From Cyanobium sp. Cruz-8D1 (GTDB lineage Bacteria > Cyanobacteriota > Cyanobacteriia > PCC-6307 > Cyanobiaceae), in NCBI RefSeq assembly GCF_024345975.1, contig NZ_JAGQCD010000011.1:43973-107972 (forward strand): a stretch of 64,000 nt of DNA, in the 5' to 3' direction. The position numbers and the translations under genes were made by a program. The notes below the pieces were generated by a model. That model made no database searches. It had not been told where the DNA came from and worked only from the letters and a program-made list of their open reading frames with translations. Of the stretch, positions 47,041-59,400 are shown piece by piece. Position 1 is the first letter of the stretch. Every line of letters begins with the position of its first letter.

Positions 47041-48156
47041 TCAGCCGCGCCGGTAGAAGGGCCGCCGCACCACCAGCGCCGGCTCGGCCCGGCCGCGGAT
47101 CTCCACCGCCAGTTCGGTGCCGGGTTTCGCCGCCGCCGCCGGCACGTAGGCCAGGGCCACCGCTTCCCCCAGGGTGGGGGACCAGGTGCCGCTGGTGACC
47201 ACACCCACCGCCACGCCGTCCTGCAGCACCGGGTAGCCGTGGCGGGCGATGGCGCGGCCCTGCAGCTTCAGTCCCACCAGCTTGCGGCCCACCCCCTCGG
47301 CGGTCTGGCGCTCCAGGGCGGCGCGGCCGATGAAGTCCGCCGGCATCTCCAGGTGCACCAGCCAGCCCAGACCCGCCTCCAGGGGGGTGGTGGCCGCGTC
47401 CATCTCGTTGCCGTAGAGGTGCATCGCCGCCTCCAACCGCAGGGTGTCGCGGGCGCCGAGGCCGCAGGGGGTGACGCCGTCGGCCAGCAGGCGCTGCCAG
47501 AGGGCCAGACCCGCCTGGCGGCCCAGCAGCAGCTCAAAGCCGTCTTCGCCGGTGTAGCCGGTGCGGCCCACAAACACCGGTGCGCCATCGATGGCCAGCT
47601 CCCGGTGGCCGAAGCGGGGCAGCCCCGCCAGGCTGGTGCCCGTGAGGGCCTCGAGGCGGGCGGGCGCCTCCGGGCCCTGCAGGGCCAGCAGCACGCCATC
47701 ACCCTTGCGGTCGCTGATGACGATCCCCTCGGGTTCCAGCTGGCTGACGATCCAGGTGGTGTCGGCCTCGGCGCAGGCGGCATTGATCACCAGCACCAGT
47801 TCATCCCGCTCCCCCTCAGGGCCATCCACCCGGCCCCGGTCGTAGACGATCAGGTCGTCGCGGATGCCGCCGGCCTCGTTGAGCAGCACGGTGTAGCAGG
47901 CTTCGCCAGGGCCGATGCGGAACAGGTCGGTGGGCACCAGCCGCTGCAGGGCGTCCTTGGTGCCCTGCCCGCGCAGGGTGAGCACCCCCATGTGGGAGAT
48001 ATCAAAAACGCCGCAGTGCTGCCGCACGGCGTTGTGCTCCTGCACCAGGCCGGCGAACTGGATCGCCATCTGCCAGCCGGCGAAGGGCACCATGCGGGCA
48101 CCCGCGGCAACGGCCGCGGCGTCCAGGGGGGTGCGGAGCAGGGAGCTGGAATCCAT
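47041..48156 (-). CDS. gcvT: Aminomethyltransferase (glycine cleavage T protein)
   Basis: T protein of the glycine cleavage system; transfers the aminomethyl carbon to tetrahydrofolate. 371 residues from the ATG at 48156 (MDSSSLLRTPLDAAAVAAGARMVPFAGW); earlier codons in frame are unrelated. HCGVFDISHMG and ARDTLRLEAAMHLYGNEMD are family signatures. No P or H protein gene is nearby. It lies 71 bases upstream of aspS on the same strand; a clear promoter or glycine riboswitch was not recognised in front of it. Confidence 0.95.
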   Translation of the reverse strand: MDSSSLLRTPLDAAAVAAGARMVPFAGWQMAIQFAGLVQEHNAVRQHCGVFDISHMGVLTLRGQGTKDALQRLVPTDLFRIGPGEACYTVLLNEAGGIRDDLIVYDRGRVDGPEGERDELVLVINAACAEADTTWIVSQLEPEGIVISDRKGDGVLLALQGPEAPARLEALTGTSLAGLPRFGHRELAIDGAPVFVGRTGYTGEDGFELLLGRQAGLALWQRLLADGVTPCGLGARDTLRLEAAMHLYGNEMDAATTPLEAGLGWLVHLEMPADFIGRAALERQTAEGVGRKLVGLKLQGRAIARHGYPVLQDGVAVGVVTSGTWSPTLGEAVALAYVPAAAAKPGTELAVEIRGRAEPALVVRRPFYRRG

Positions 48157-48338
48157 GGAACACAGCCGGCCGGCCAAGGGGACGCCGGTGCCCGGTGGCG
48201 CGATCCTATGGAGGAAGGTGGCACCGACCCGGAGCGGCGCCGTCGCCGCCAATACCGAAGAAAGCCTGTGATTCGGTTCCCACCCCTATCACACCAGCGT
48301 GGAACTGCGTACGTTGAGTCCCCCACAAGGTCAACAGG

Positions 48339-48578
48339 ATGGGCAACCGTCCCAACTGTCGCAGCTGCCGCCATTGCACCCCTCCCGCCGGGGTGGAGAT
48401 GGGATGGTGTCAGCTGCGCCAGCTGCCCATCCATCCCGAGCTGGTGGCCGACCTCTGGTGCCACCACTGGACCGCACGACCGCCCCGGCTGCCAGTGGTC
48501 TCCCCTGACGGCCTACGGAAGCAGGCCCGCCTTCCGGTGGGCAGCCAGCAGCTCAGCCTGGCCACGGGCCTCACCTGA
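48339..48578 (+). CDS. Small cysteine-rich protein of unknown function
   Basis: A 79-residue ORF starting at the ATG at 48339. The N-terminus has closely spaced cysteines (CRSCRHC) plus single Cys at residues 24 and 41, and conserved-looking stretches GWCQLRQLPIHPELVADL and LWCHHWTARPPRLP. The pattern suggests a small metal-binding protein of picocyanobacteria, but I cannot name the family. It lies alone between gcvT and the cNMP-binding protein gene, pointing towards the latter. Confidence 0.55.
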   Translation: MGNRPNCRSCRHCTPPAGVEMGWCQLRQLPIHPELVADLWCHHWTARPPRLPVVSPDGLRKQARLPVGSQQLSLATGLT

Positions 48579-48760
48579 CGGCGGCGGAACGGCCAGAAGT
48601 GTGACGGTGGATGCCGTTTTGACTTTCTTCCACTGTGTCACCCTTCCTTCACCTACCGGAACGCACCGTTTGGCCCTAGGAAGGCTTAAGTCCGTCCACG
48701 CCACCACGGAGTCCCCCTGAATTGATCAGAACCACCACATCCCCATCACCCATCGAACTG

Positions 48761-49120
48761 ATGGCTGTTCATGTGGATTGTGAAACCTTCACCCTTCCCA
48801 CCGGAGCCCACGTCTTCTGCCGCGGCGCCAGCGCCGACGCCATCTACGCCGTCAAGCGCGGCATTGTTGAACTGGTGGGCGAGCAGGGCGAAAAAACCTG
48901 TTTCCGCCCCGGTGAGCTGTTCAGCTACCAGGACATCACCTGGCGCGAACTGAGCCACCGCAGCGACGCCTTCGCCCGAACGCCCGTGGAAGTGCTGCGG
49001 CTGGATCGGCTCCGCTTCCTCAACCTGCTGCACAACCATCCCACCCTGGCGGTGCAACTGATCGGCCAGCAGCACACCCGCCTGCGGGAGCAGCGCGCCA
49101 GTGGCACCTGCTGCTACTGA
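48761..49120 (+). CDS. Stand-alone cyclic-nucleotide-binding-domain protein (Crp/Fnr type, no HTH)
   Basis: A 119-residue protein covering only the effector-binding beta-roll of the Crp/Fnr family (LPTGAHVFCRGASADAIYAVKRGIVEL, then CFRPGELFSYQD). The helix-turn-helix domain is absent; the protein ends with CCY. The ATG at 48761 is preferred, with a TTG at 48722 as an alternative. It may be a sensor or an incomplete regulator. Its stop overlaps that of speB by 7 bases. Confidence 0.75.
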   Translation: MAVHVDCETFTLPTGAHVFCRGASADAIYAVKRGIVELVGEQGEKTCFRPGELFSYQDITWRELSHRSDAFARTPVEVLRLDRLRFLNLLHNHPTLAVQLIGQQHTRLREQRASGTCCY

Positions 49121-49974
49121 GCGCCAAGCAACAGCAGCAGACTGCGGGTCACCTTGGCCGCCAGCACGGCGCTGACGCCGCTGGGGTCGAGCTGGGGGGC
49201 CAGTTCCACCACATCGGCGGCCACCAGCTGGTGCTGGCGCAGTTCCTCCACCAGCTCGGCGAACTGGGGCCAGTGGAAACCACCGGGCTCCGGCGTGCCC
49301 GTGCCGGGCAGCACGGCGGGATCGAACCAGTCGAGGTCGACGGTGAGATAGAGGGGCCGGCCCCGCAGGGGCGCCAGCGCCGCGGCCATCGCGGCGATCG
49401 GCACCAGCCGGCCACTGGCGTGCAGCTCCTGGAACTCCTCACGGGTGCCGCTGCGGATGGCGATCTGACGCAGCTCGCCGCTGGGCAGCACCTCCAGGCA
49501 GCGGCGCATGGCGCAGGCGTGGCTGTGGCGGGCCCCGAGCCACTCCTGGCGCAGGTCGGCGTGGGCATCAAGCTGCACCAGCACCAGATCGGGATAGCGC
49601 TGCGCCACCGCCGCCACGGCCCCGCTGCTGATCGAGTGCTCGCCGCCCAGCATCAGCGGCGCCAGGCCCAACTCCAGCACCGCCTCGGTGGCCTGGCGTA
49701 CCGCCGCGACCACCGGTTCGGGGGCGCCGAAGGGGATCGCCACGGCCCCGAGGTCGGCGAAGGCCAGGTCCTCGAGATCAAGGTCGAGCTGGGGGTCGTA
49801 GCTCTCCAGGCCGCTGCTCACGTCGCGGATCGCCGCCGGGCCGAAGCGGGCGCCGGGGCGGAAGGAGGTGGTGCCGTCGTAGGGCACGCCGAACAGGCCC
49901 ACGGCGCAGCCCCGGGGCTCGCGGCGGGCGCCCATGTAGATCGCCCCTTCGGTGTCGAACAGCTCCAGGCTCAT
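49114..49974 (-). CDS. speB: Agmatinase-type ureohydrolase
   Basis: Mn-dependent hydrolase of the arginase superfamily, 286 residues, from the ATG at 49974 ([20 protein letters not shown]). Metal ligands are visible in [18 protein letters not shown] and VDLDWFDPA. Agmatine to putrescine plus urea is the likely reaction because a speE remnant lies just upstream; the released urea could feed the urease of this window. Cyanobacterial relatives can act on guanidine or other substrates, so the substrate is not certain. Confidence 0.85.
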   Translation of the reverse strand: MSLELFDTEGAIYMGARREPRGCAVGLFGVPYDGTTSFRPGARFGPAAIRDVSSGLESYDPQLDLDLEDLAFADLGAVAIPFGAPEPVVAAVRQATEAVLELGLAPLMLGGEHSISSGAVAAVAQRYPDLVLVQLDAHADLRQEWLGARHSHACAMRRCLEVLPSGELRQIAIRSGTREEFQELHASGRLVPIAAMAAALAPLRGRPLYLTVDLDWFDPAVLPGTGTPEPGGFHWPQFAELVEELRQHQLVAADVVELAPQLDPSGVSAVLAAKVTRSLLLLLGAQ

Positions 49975-50360
49975 GGCTGAGCCGTGGTGTCGGCCAGTGC
50001 GCGCTCCACCAGCGGCTCCCGGTAGCGGGGGCCATCGGGGCAGGCGAAGGTCCAGCTCCACCAGCCGCTCGGGTACATGGACACCCAGCCGTAGAGCCGA
50101 TCGGCATGGCCGAACACCTCGCGCAGCAGCCGGCGGCAGTGCTGGAAGAAGCTGCGGTTGAACAGGCCCTCGGCCGGTCCGGCCGGATGGGGGCCATCCA
50201 CCAACACGACGTCGTCGCTGGCGCTCGCGATGGGCATCACGCGCAGGTGATCCGACTGCGGCTCGGCGATCGTATGGCCTGACAAGCGATCGCTCGCGCC
50301 AACGAAAATTACATCCACCCAGCCAAGGCTGGGGTCGACAGGCGCAGCTGAACGGGGCAT
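49971..50360 (-). pseudogene. speE: Spermidine synthase remnant
   Basis: About 130 codons, of which roughly the last 80 match spermidine synthase: [20 protein letters not shown], then [33 protein letters not shown]. The PGG segment between them is deleted, the first 150 or so residues are missing, and the normal C-terminus is gone. It ends overlapping the speB ATG (ATGA). The giant adhesin gene begins its 3' end only about 70 bases further right, so insertion of that gene may have destroyed speE. Confidence 0.72.
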
Positions 50361-50430
50361 GGCTGGGAGACCCCTGGGTTGGGGCTGGGGAACATAGGGG
50401 AAGCTTGGCCCGGCCACCCGCCGGGGCCCA

Positions 50431-53400
50431 TCAGGCCAGGGGGGGGCTGTCGATCAATGCCGCGGGCTTGAAGGAGAAGATCAGATCGTCGAAGTCCCGA
50501 TCCCCTCCCCCGTAGAGGTCTTCGAAGCCGAAGACGTTGTCGCCCAGCACCTGGAAGTGCTGGACCCCATCGGCATTGGCCTCGCTGAACGCAAAGAACG
50601 TGTGTTGGGTCTTGCCGGTGTCCACTTCTGCATAGGGAGCGAGCATGAACGTTTCCGCCAACGTGATCTCCCGGGACGTTGTTTGAGTGTTGTTAGTGGA
50701 CAGCCCTGTGAGAGCGTCAACGCGATTGGCCATGGCAGCCTGCGTGTAGCCCTCATGCCCTGGCAGTATTGGTTTGCCTGTGATTGGGTCGTCGGGGTTG
50801 GCAACTGCGCCGTTGGCGTCAAGTACGCGATAGAAGCTCAACCGAGTGTTATGTGAGGCTTCCCGAGCAAGTTCGAGGACTCCTTCCACTCGGGCTTCTC
50901 CCAGGCCTGTGAAATCCAGCACGGCCGCCTGATGCTGCTGGCGAGCCACGAAGCCAGCCAGCGTCGCTTCTTCCTCCTGGAGAGCCAGTTGGATGGAAAG
51001 ACCCGAGCGCTGGGAGTTCAACGTCGCAATGCCGCCAGCCGAGGAGATGCTGAGCTGCATGGTGCCGATCCGGTTGGACAACTGATCAAGGGTGGTGGAG
51101 CGGTCGTCCAGGTCCCAGATCGTGAGATCAGACAACTCCAGGAACACCAGCTGGTCGCCCGTAGTGAATTGCAGTTCACGGGAGAGCGACGTGTTGCTGC
51201 CCAGGTTGGGGGTGTTGCTGCTCTCGAGCGTGCCGCCGAGGATTTGGAGGCGTTCCCTGAGGCTTTCAACAGTGATACGGCCAGGATCCCAGTCCTCACC
51301 GCTGGCGATCACGATGTAGCCCACTTGGTTGGAAGTAGCTCCTGATCGCACCATTTTGCTGGTTGCGAACACGGCTGCAGGCAGCGGATTGGTTGTATTG
51401 GAGGCAACCGTGAGAATTGGTGACTCAGTGGAGGCCATGAAGTGGTGGTCTTGGATCAGTTCGCCGAAGGTGCCGGGGTCCTGGATGACGCCCTCACGAA
51501 GATCGCGGTCACCCCTTTCGTTGTCGATGTAGTTGAGCTCTGCCACCAGCGGCAGGCCCGCGCCGAGGTTGAACAGCCGTGCGCCCGTGCGGCTGTTGCC
51601 GTCGTAGAGAAAGGAGGAGGGGGTGAGATCGGTGTCCACGAAGTAGGTAAACGCATGGCCCGCCATGCGCTGATCCAGGCCCAGGCCCTCGAGGTTGGCG
51701 AGCAGCCGTACCTGCGGACTTGGGTCGCTTTGGTTGGGGTTGGCATTCAGCGTGAAGGCCAGCTGCTGGGCACCGAGATTGACACCAAGGGCCTGCAGGG
51801 CGTTGCGGGCGCTGAAGGTTGTCGGGCTAACCAGGGCGGAGCCTTCCTCCAGTATCCAACCGAAGTCCAGGCCGTCGATCAGCTGTCCAGCCTCAGAGGA
51901 GAACTGTTCAGCGACGAAGCCATGGTGCACCCGCTGCAGCCGTTCATGAACAGCGCGCCGCAGCTGGGAAGCGTCGTTAATCAAATAGAGCTCGTGGCTG
52001 ACGTTATCCATTTCAGCCCTGTAATGGGCAAAGGCAGCTTGCTTGAGTCCATTGATGGCGGTTTGAGCCTCGGGCAGGCTGATTTCGCTGGCTTTGGCAG
52101 AGGCCAATATGGCGTCGATTTGTTGGGAAAGCTCCCAGTTGGCATTCGCAGCCTTCTTCCCGGCCAAAGGCGCAAGAGCTGCGATAGCTGATGGTAGGTC
52201 GGGTTGATGTCGAGTAATCGTGCGCAAGGCAGCTGTGGCAAGCCGATTATTGATCGGTGTGTCTGCCGATAACTCGAGCAGTTCTTGAGTGAAGGCAGTG
52301 ATCAGCCCGAGTTCAGTGTGAATATCTTCAGGGTATTGCTCGGAAAGGAGTTTTTGGAGCGAATACGCCAGCATGTCCCACCCGAAGTGCAGCTTGATGT
52401 GGCCGATGTAAGCAGCCATTGCATCCCATTCACTGGCCGTTGCTGTGGCACCGGCAGCCTGATTCAGCCGCAGCACGGGATCCTCCCGCAGATAGTCAAA
52501 GCCCCCTAGTGCGAAGGCTTGATCAATCCATTTCGAAGCATCCTCATCGTTAAGGCCGCTATCGATTGCCAGGGTGTGAAGGGTCGTGAGCGGCGTGAGC
52601 ATCTGGCCAAGTGCAGCCAGGAACGGCACTTCCAGTGGCAGTCCCGTGGTGCTGTCGATGCCGCCGAAGGCGACCAGGCGGCCTTCGCTGAGATCAATCG
52701 TGCCGTTGCGGTTTGTGTCAAAGGTACGGTGATCGATGCGCAGGTTGTAGTGGGCGTCATCACCGCTTGTGGTGCTTGGTTCGTAGGGGTCGATGGTGAG
52801 GTTGCCGTTGCCATCGAAGAACACTGTGGTGCCCTGGAGATAACCGTTTGACACCGAACCGCTGCCATAACTCCCTCCCACACCGAATTCAAAGAGTGGA
52901 ATTTCAGCAAGGTTTTCTTGCCACACAGTGTCCCAGATGGAGTAGAAGCCCATGTCGATCCCCACCTCCACTGTGGCCTTCAAATAGGCCGAAAGGCTGC
53001 CCACCATTTCGAATAGGTCAAGTGGTTTACTGATCCTGTTGCTGATTTCCGAGCCGCGGATCTTGCCATCTGATGTGCCGGCAATTTCCCCTTCATCCAG
53101 CAGGTCAAAACTCACTGCAGCTTCAAGCCCGCCTGTGATGTCGGACCTCACTACCAAGGCCGAGAGTCCGAGGCCAGCCCCCATGGTGGCGTCCATGGTG
53201 AATTCGGGGACATCGACACCATTAGTGTCCCAGTCAGCCACGTAAAAGCCGTTAAACACTTTCCAGGCATCGCCGGCCTTGAAGCCACTCTGCTTCCATT
53301 CATTGAGGCCGTGGGTGTCAAATCCAAAGCCAATGTTGGCACCCACGCCGAACCCGCCTTCAATGATCCCCTCAATGCCTGGATAGATTGGGAAGCTCTG

Positions 53401-56400
53401 CTCAATTTCCGAGGTCATCCCCATACCGGGCATGCGCCATTCGAACAGGCTTACATCCTGGCCCAGCAATAGCTTAATTGCGTTTTTGGGGTCATCGATC
53501 AATGGGATCTCGAAGCCAAGATCATTAAGCCGCTTCATGATATCTCCGAAGCTTTTGCTTGACTTCCCAGAGCTGTTGTTGCCGCCTGCTTTGGCCTGAT
53601 CTCCAGTGTTGCTGGAGAGCGCAGGTGTACTATCTTTGTCGATCACGACTGATTCGGTTGACGCAGACTGATCACCAGCGCTGAAGGCAGGCAGCACATA
53701 GCTTCCATAGTCGACATAAAAACTGCCCTCTTCTTTCATTTGCTCCAAGTCACGGATAAGATCCATGACCCCTTTGATGACGTCTAGGAATTCAATCGTC
53801 GCATCGATCGAGGTCTTAAGCACCTTGCCGCGAGCTGGATCGAATGTGGCGTAGAAATCGGCGAACCAGGAGGCCAGATCGAGAGGGCTTACTTGCCCAT
53901 TCCCATTGACATCGAAGGTTTTCTCGATGCCAATTGCTGAGAAGATATGGGTGTCGCTATAGAGTGCGTCTACGATTGGATAGAGGGGATTGAGAATTGA
54001 ATCCAGCCCGTCAACGATGGGGGCAAGCATTTGGGTGATGTAGCTTCCAAGATCAAGCTTGATATTATCGAAATAAAATGATGTTTTGTTATCCGCGGCA
54101 CCTGCCTGGTCTTTGTTTGAGTAGTTAAAAAGGGGTAGGAGGCTGGCCAGGTCAAAGCTGAGGGAGGGGATAGCAGCTGAGCCATTGACGCTGGTCGTCA
54201 CACCAAATGACATCGCAGCATCGCCTGCGATCTCGTATTGGAACACTTTTCCCAAATCCAGGCTGCTGAATTCGCGGAGTGTGAGCTTGCCATCACTACC
54301 TGCATCGCCACTGAGATCGAGTGAAAAGGCCACATCGAGTGCGGTGCTGGCTGGTTGGCTCTTGATTTTTACGTTGTCGTTCACGCTGGCTTGATTGACG
54401 GCATCCAGCTGCAGGAATCCGAGCCCGCCAGTGAGCTTGAAATCAGGCGATAGGCTGGTGTTGAATTCGGCACTGAGGAAGGTCTTGTCATTATTGGTAT
54501 TGAGATAGATCTCACCGGAGCGAGGGAAGACCAGCTCCAGGCCGGCGTCATAGCTGAAGTAGGCATCAAGCGTGCCTTCACTCTGAAATCCCAGGCCCGG
54601 CAGGCCGAAGTCGGCTGCCAGGGGCACACTGAAGATGTCGTAGCTGTCGGCGAATTGAAAGCTCACCACCACCGCGCTGGTGCCTTGCATCGCCAGGCTC
54701 ACGGTGACGGCAGTTTCGGGAATGCCGAGAGCATCAGCAATTTGCTCGCTCAGCAGCTTGCTGAGCTTTTTGGGTGTGGGCGTGCTGATCTGTCGCACGC
54801 TGTTGACCAGGTTGGTGATGAACTTGCGCAGACCGTCACCAGCTTTGCCATCCAGACTGCCAACAATCGGTAGGGAGAGACTATCGATGCCCTCCTGTAA
54901 TGATGTGAGCGATGAATGCAGCGCTTCAGCCGTTTGGCTGGGGAGCTCAAAGTCGAGCACGTCCACCGCCTGCACCATGTTGGTGAAATGGCTGTCATTG
55001 TTCTTGGCGCTGTTGTAGTTGTCGTCGACGCTGCTGAAGTTGTAGCTCAGCTGGGCGGCATGGATGCCGGTGAATTGGTTATCACCCGTGCCGTCTTCGA
55101 TCTTGGCATCGTCGTAAGCCCAGACGCTGACTTGCTGTGCTGTGTACCAGTTGCTGGGTGTGAAGGTGAGGGTTTTCTCGTAGGCCGCACTGCTAGTTCC
55201 AAGTTGTCGACTTGCTCCGCTTGGGATTCGCTCACTGAGCTTGACAGTGACATTATGAGAGGGCTGAGACAGCAGGGCCAGTTGGTAGGTGGCAATCTCG
55301 CCGGTTTCCTTCACGAGCACCCGCTCACCTGAGGTGAACAGCACCACACCTGCGACGTCGTTGTTAATGATCTGGACCGTCGCGCTATTGCTTACTGCGT
55401 CATTGCTCAGGGAGTAGCCCTCACCGGCTGTCAGTTGAACCGTGAACGTTTTGTTATCCTTATCCTGAATGAAGTCGTCGATGGGCACAACGATCACGTC
55501 ACTGCTGGTACGTCCAGGTGCGATGCGCACCTGGCCAGACGTCCTCCCTGGCGACTGGGTGATCTTGTTGATGCTTGATGGTGTGGCTGGATAGCCAAGA
55601 CCGGGATCCAGACTCAGTGCCGAGATCTGATAGTTCACCTGGATCCCATTCGACCCGGCTGAATTCGGTGCTGGATTCGTTAGCTCAATTCTGAATCGCC
55701 CTGGCTTGGCATCCTCGCTGCTATCGCTGATCAGTGTGATCAGAGCCTGGGGCAGATCATTGTCGACGATGTCGATCTGAACCGGATTGATGCTCAGCCC
55801 GTTGAAGCTTGCATCGCTGCTTGTTGTGATTATCTGCAACTGACTTCTTGTTATATCCTCCACGGTGGAGTCGTCCACTGCCCATAGAGATATCGTTTGA
55901 ATCGTCGACCAGTTGGCAGGTGTGAAGATCAGTGTTTCGCCACGGCCGATGCTCCTGTTGTTAATGGTGAACTGACTGTCGCTTGGTACCAGGCTCACTG
56001 TGACATCTGCCGTGGGCTGCGCTGTAAGGCTCAGATTAAGAAAGCCATTGCCAGCTTTACTGATCGTGCTTTGCTGCAGTTCAACGAGCAGTGTGGCCGT
56101 GTCATTGTCATTCACCCTGAAGGGCAGTTTTGGCAGGTTGGCTTCGTTGATGTTGTAGAAGCTGTCGCTGCTGGTGGTGCGCACATGCAGGTCAACGTTT
56201 TGAGTGCCGTCAACGAGCTTGTCATCGGCCGGGACGACCGTGAATGCCTGGGCTGTCTGCCAGTTACTTGGCTTAAATGTGAGGGCAATCCGCGAGCCAG
56301 CTGGGGCGGGATTGCTGCTCGGCACCTGCAGCAGAACTTCGCTGGCATCGTCTGTTTCCACATAGACAGTCACCGATGCGGTGGGTTGGCTGATGAGCCG

Positions 56401-59400
56401 TACGTATCGGTTCGTACTGCTGCCCCCCTCGCTGAGGTTTATTGGTGTGCTGTCGATAGGATTGGTGCCTGCAGCATCCAATGAGAAGAACAGGCCAGCA
56501 TGGTCGTCGTCGATCAGCTGCACCACGTTTGTATTTGGCAAGACGTAGCTGCTGCTCAGGCCTACTAAGGGAGTTGTTGCTGCCGTGGGAACAAGAGAGG
56601 TGCTTTTAGCCGACTCGTTCATCACAACATTGGTTGCCGTCTCGCCGCTTCGCAATGTGAGTGAGTTGCTGAGCACGAGTGAAATGAATTCTCCCGTGCT
56701 GTCCACCCTGTAACTCAGCATGGTTCCCGAGGGAATCGTGACTGTGCTGCGATTTGTGGCTTCCAACCGCAAGTTGGCGAGATAGCTCTTGCTGCCATTG
56801 GCGGTGAGTGGTGCGGTGAGTGTGAGCAAAACACTGGGATCGGCGATCTGGTATAGATCGCTGCCATGGCCTGCTACCAGACCAACAACGGAGCTGCTGA
56901 AGGCGCTGGTTTTACCTTTTTCTGTCCATGCCAACGTGCCCGCAAGGCCTGTTGTGCGATCGCGATGGATGGTGGCTGCTGCGCTGAGCGTGAACGTGGC
57001 AATCGTCTCGCTTTTATTTGCGAGGTCTTCACCCAAGGCGAGCACGCTGCCTTTTGCCAAGGTGATTGACTCCCGATCAGTCGTGGCCAGTGTCACCAGC
57101 AGTTTTGCGGTTCCGGATTGCTCTTGGACTATCAGCCCAACTCCATGGGCTGTGAGCAGAGATGTGGCCAGACTCTCCACACCCTCAGCAACCTGATCTT
57201 GTACGCCCTTGATTGTGTAGGTACCACTGGTGCTGCCCTTGGGAATCAGTACGCTGAAGCCATTGGTGCGGCTTAGAAAAGCACTAGGGACTACCTCTTC
57301 AAGGTACTTCGTGCCGCCATCGGTGGGTCGCTTCCACTTCAACGCAACGCTGGGCAAGCTGGTGTTGAATGACTTGTAATCGAGCTTGATGGCAAGAAAA
57401 TCACCGCGATTGGCTTGTATCGTGCCAGTGCTCCAAGTTGCTTGCGCGTTGGTATTCAGTTTATCGATTACTATCTGCCCATCCAACGAGAGCCTGGTGC
57501 CCCCTTGAACAGGGATGCTGAAGTTGTAGCTGCCCGTTTCTGGGATATAGACGTAACCGGACCAGGTATTGGTGAAGTTGCCAGTCAGATTATTGTTTTT
57601 GAAGCTAGTTGAACTTTCATTGATCCCATCGTTGTCAAGCTTGGCTGTCTCCCCGGCCCCCGAAGCGCTATCGAAGCGGGTAAGCCCGCCCATCGATTGG
57701 TTGCCGCTGCCAGCGCTGACGGAGATGTCACTGGCACTGACTTGGCTTAGCCGACGATCCACCTCGAGGAACACCAGAGTGTCTTCGCTTGACGCTCCAG
57801 GTAATCTGATCGTGAACGTTGCACTGTCGTTTCCGGCCTCGTGAATCGTGCTCTGTGAGGGGCCTGTGATGGTGGCCAGTGGTGCCGTTGCACTCTGGAC
57901 TGTCGCCAGCAATTCGCTGGCTGTTGTGGCGTCGTTGTCGATGACAAGCATCGAAACGCTGGGTCTGATTGCGGCGTAGATCGGGTCGCTACTTGTGAGA
58001 GTAAAACTGAGTTGCTGGGTCGTATCGTCATCGTCTTCGTCGTCGTCAATACCCTGCAAGTGCAGTGGCTGGATCTGATTCCAGTTGTCGGGGGTGAAGA
58101 CCAGTTGCACCGCAGTTGCGGCGGGATTTGCGGGATTGGTGACCTGGATTTCTCCGCTGTCGTAGGAGAGCGGATCGAGAGTGAGGGTGACTGCGGCAGT
58201 AGGGCGGCTGTTCAGTCGGATTCCCAGCGGGGTGATCGTCTCATTGCTGGCATCGCTTTCGCGCACGCGGAACTGGCTGGTTGGTGTCCAGATGGTGGCA
58301 CCGTCAGTGCTGCCTGTCTGGTTGGCACTGAGGAACAGCACGTTGGCGATGTCGTTGTCTTGGAGATAGGCCGTAGCTGTGCCCGTGCTACCGCCGATGC
58401 TGTAGAGCCCGCTGTTGATCAGGGTGAGGGTGAGACTTTCAGTGCCCTCGGCCGTGAGATCGTCAACCGCTGGAGTGGGCAGGCTGACGCTTGAGGCGCC
58501 CACGGGCATCTTGATCCCGTAAATGGGTGTGGTGGCGAAGCTGGCGCTGTTACTTGACCCGCTGTGCAGTACGGCTGCTGGCGCACCTGCCACTCTGTTC
58601 GCTGTTGAGTTATTGAGAGCCAGGGCACTGATCAGGCCTGTGCCGCTGGCTTGGGCTGCGTGCATCGAAGCTTGGACTTGCTCCTGGCTCCTGGCCGCAT
58701 TCCAGATTCCGACGTCACGTACTGAACCCCGTAAATAGCCAGAACCAGAGCTCACCAGGGCTGAGCGGCCGATGTAGTTGAGACTGCGGGCTGTATCGAA
58801 CAGCGGTACATAGCGGAGGGCTGTGATCGGCGTGCCGCCTGCCCGATCAGCGAGCTGGAGCCGAGCTGAACCCCCATTCTCGTAGTAGTCGATCTGGATG
58901 TCATACCACTCTCCTGCTACGAGATTGGATATTATGAAACTGTTCCATGTGGCTCCATGATCGGTCCAGTTGTTAACAACTTGCTGTCCGTTGATCCAAA
59001 CTCTTACGCCATTATCGGACAGCACGGCGAAACTGTTGTCGCCGTTTGTTCGGGCCTGGATCTGGCCAGTTGCTCGAATCGAGAAGGTGTTGCCGTCACC
59101 ACCTTTTGCGGTGTCATAGCTATCGTCAAAGTCGATTTTTGATTCACCACTGTTGCTGCGGAGGGTTTCAAAGTTCTTGCCCTCATAAAGAGATACCTTG
59201 AGTCCCGATGCATGGCTGAGCTGCCCCTGTTTGGCGAGATCGCCATTCAGGTAGAGACTGGCGACGCCTCTTGCATTCACGCTGTAGGCCAGATGGTTCC
59301 ATTCACCCAGACCCACCTCGTTGTCGGCGATCAGGCTCAGCAGCAGTGCGCCGCCAGGATCTCGGATTTCCAGCTTCGGCTTGCCTGTGGTGTCGTGAAA

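Noticed and set aside
44498..47056. 852-residue plus-strand open frame opposite the exporter and aspS
   Set aside because: His/Gln/Gly-rich shadow of two well-supported minus-strand genes.
48157..48338. Possible glycine riboswitch before gcvT
   Set aside because: I looked for the conserved aptamer core bases and did not find them in this stretch.
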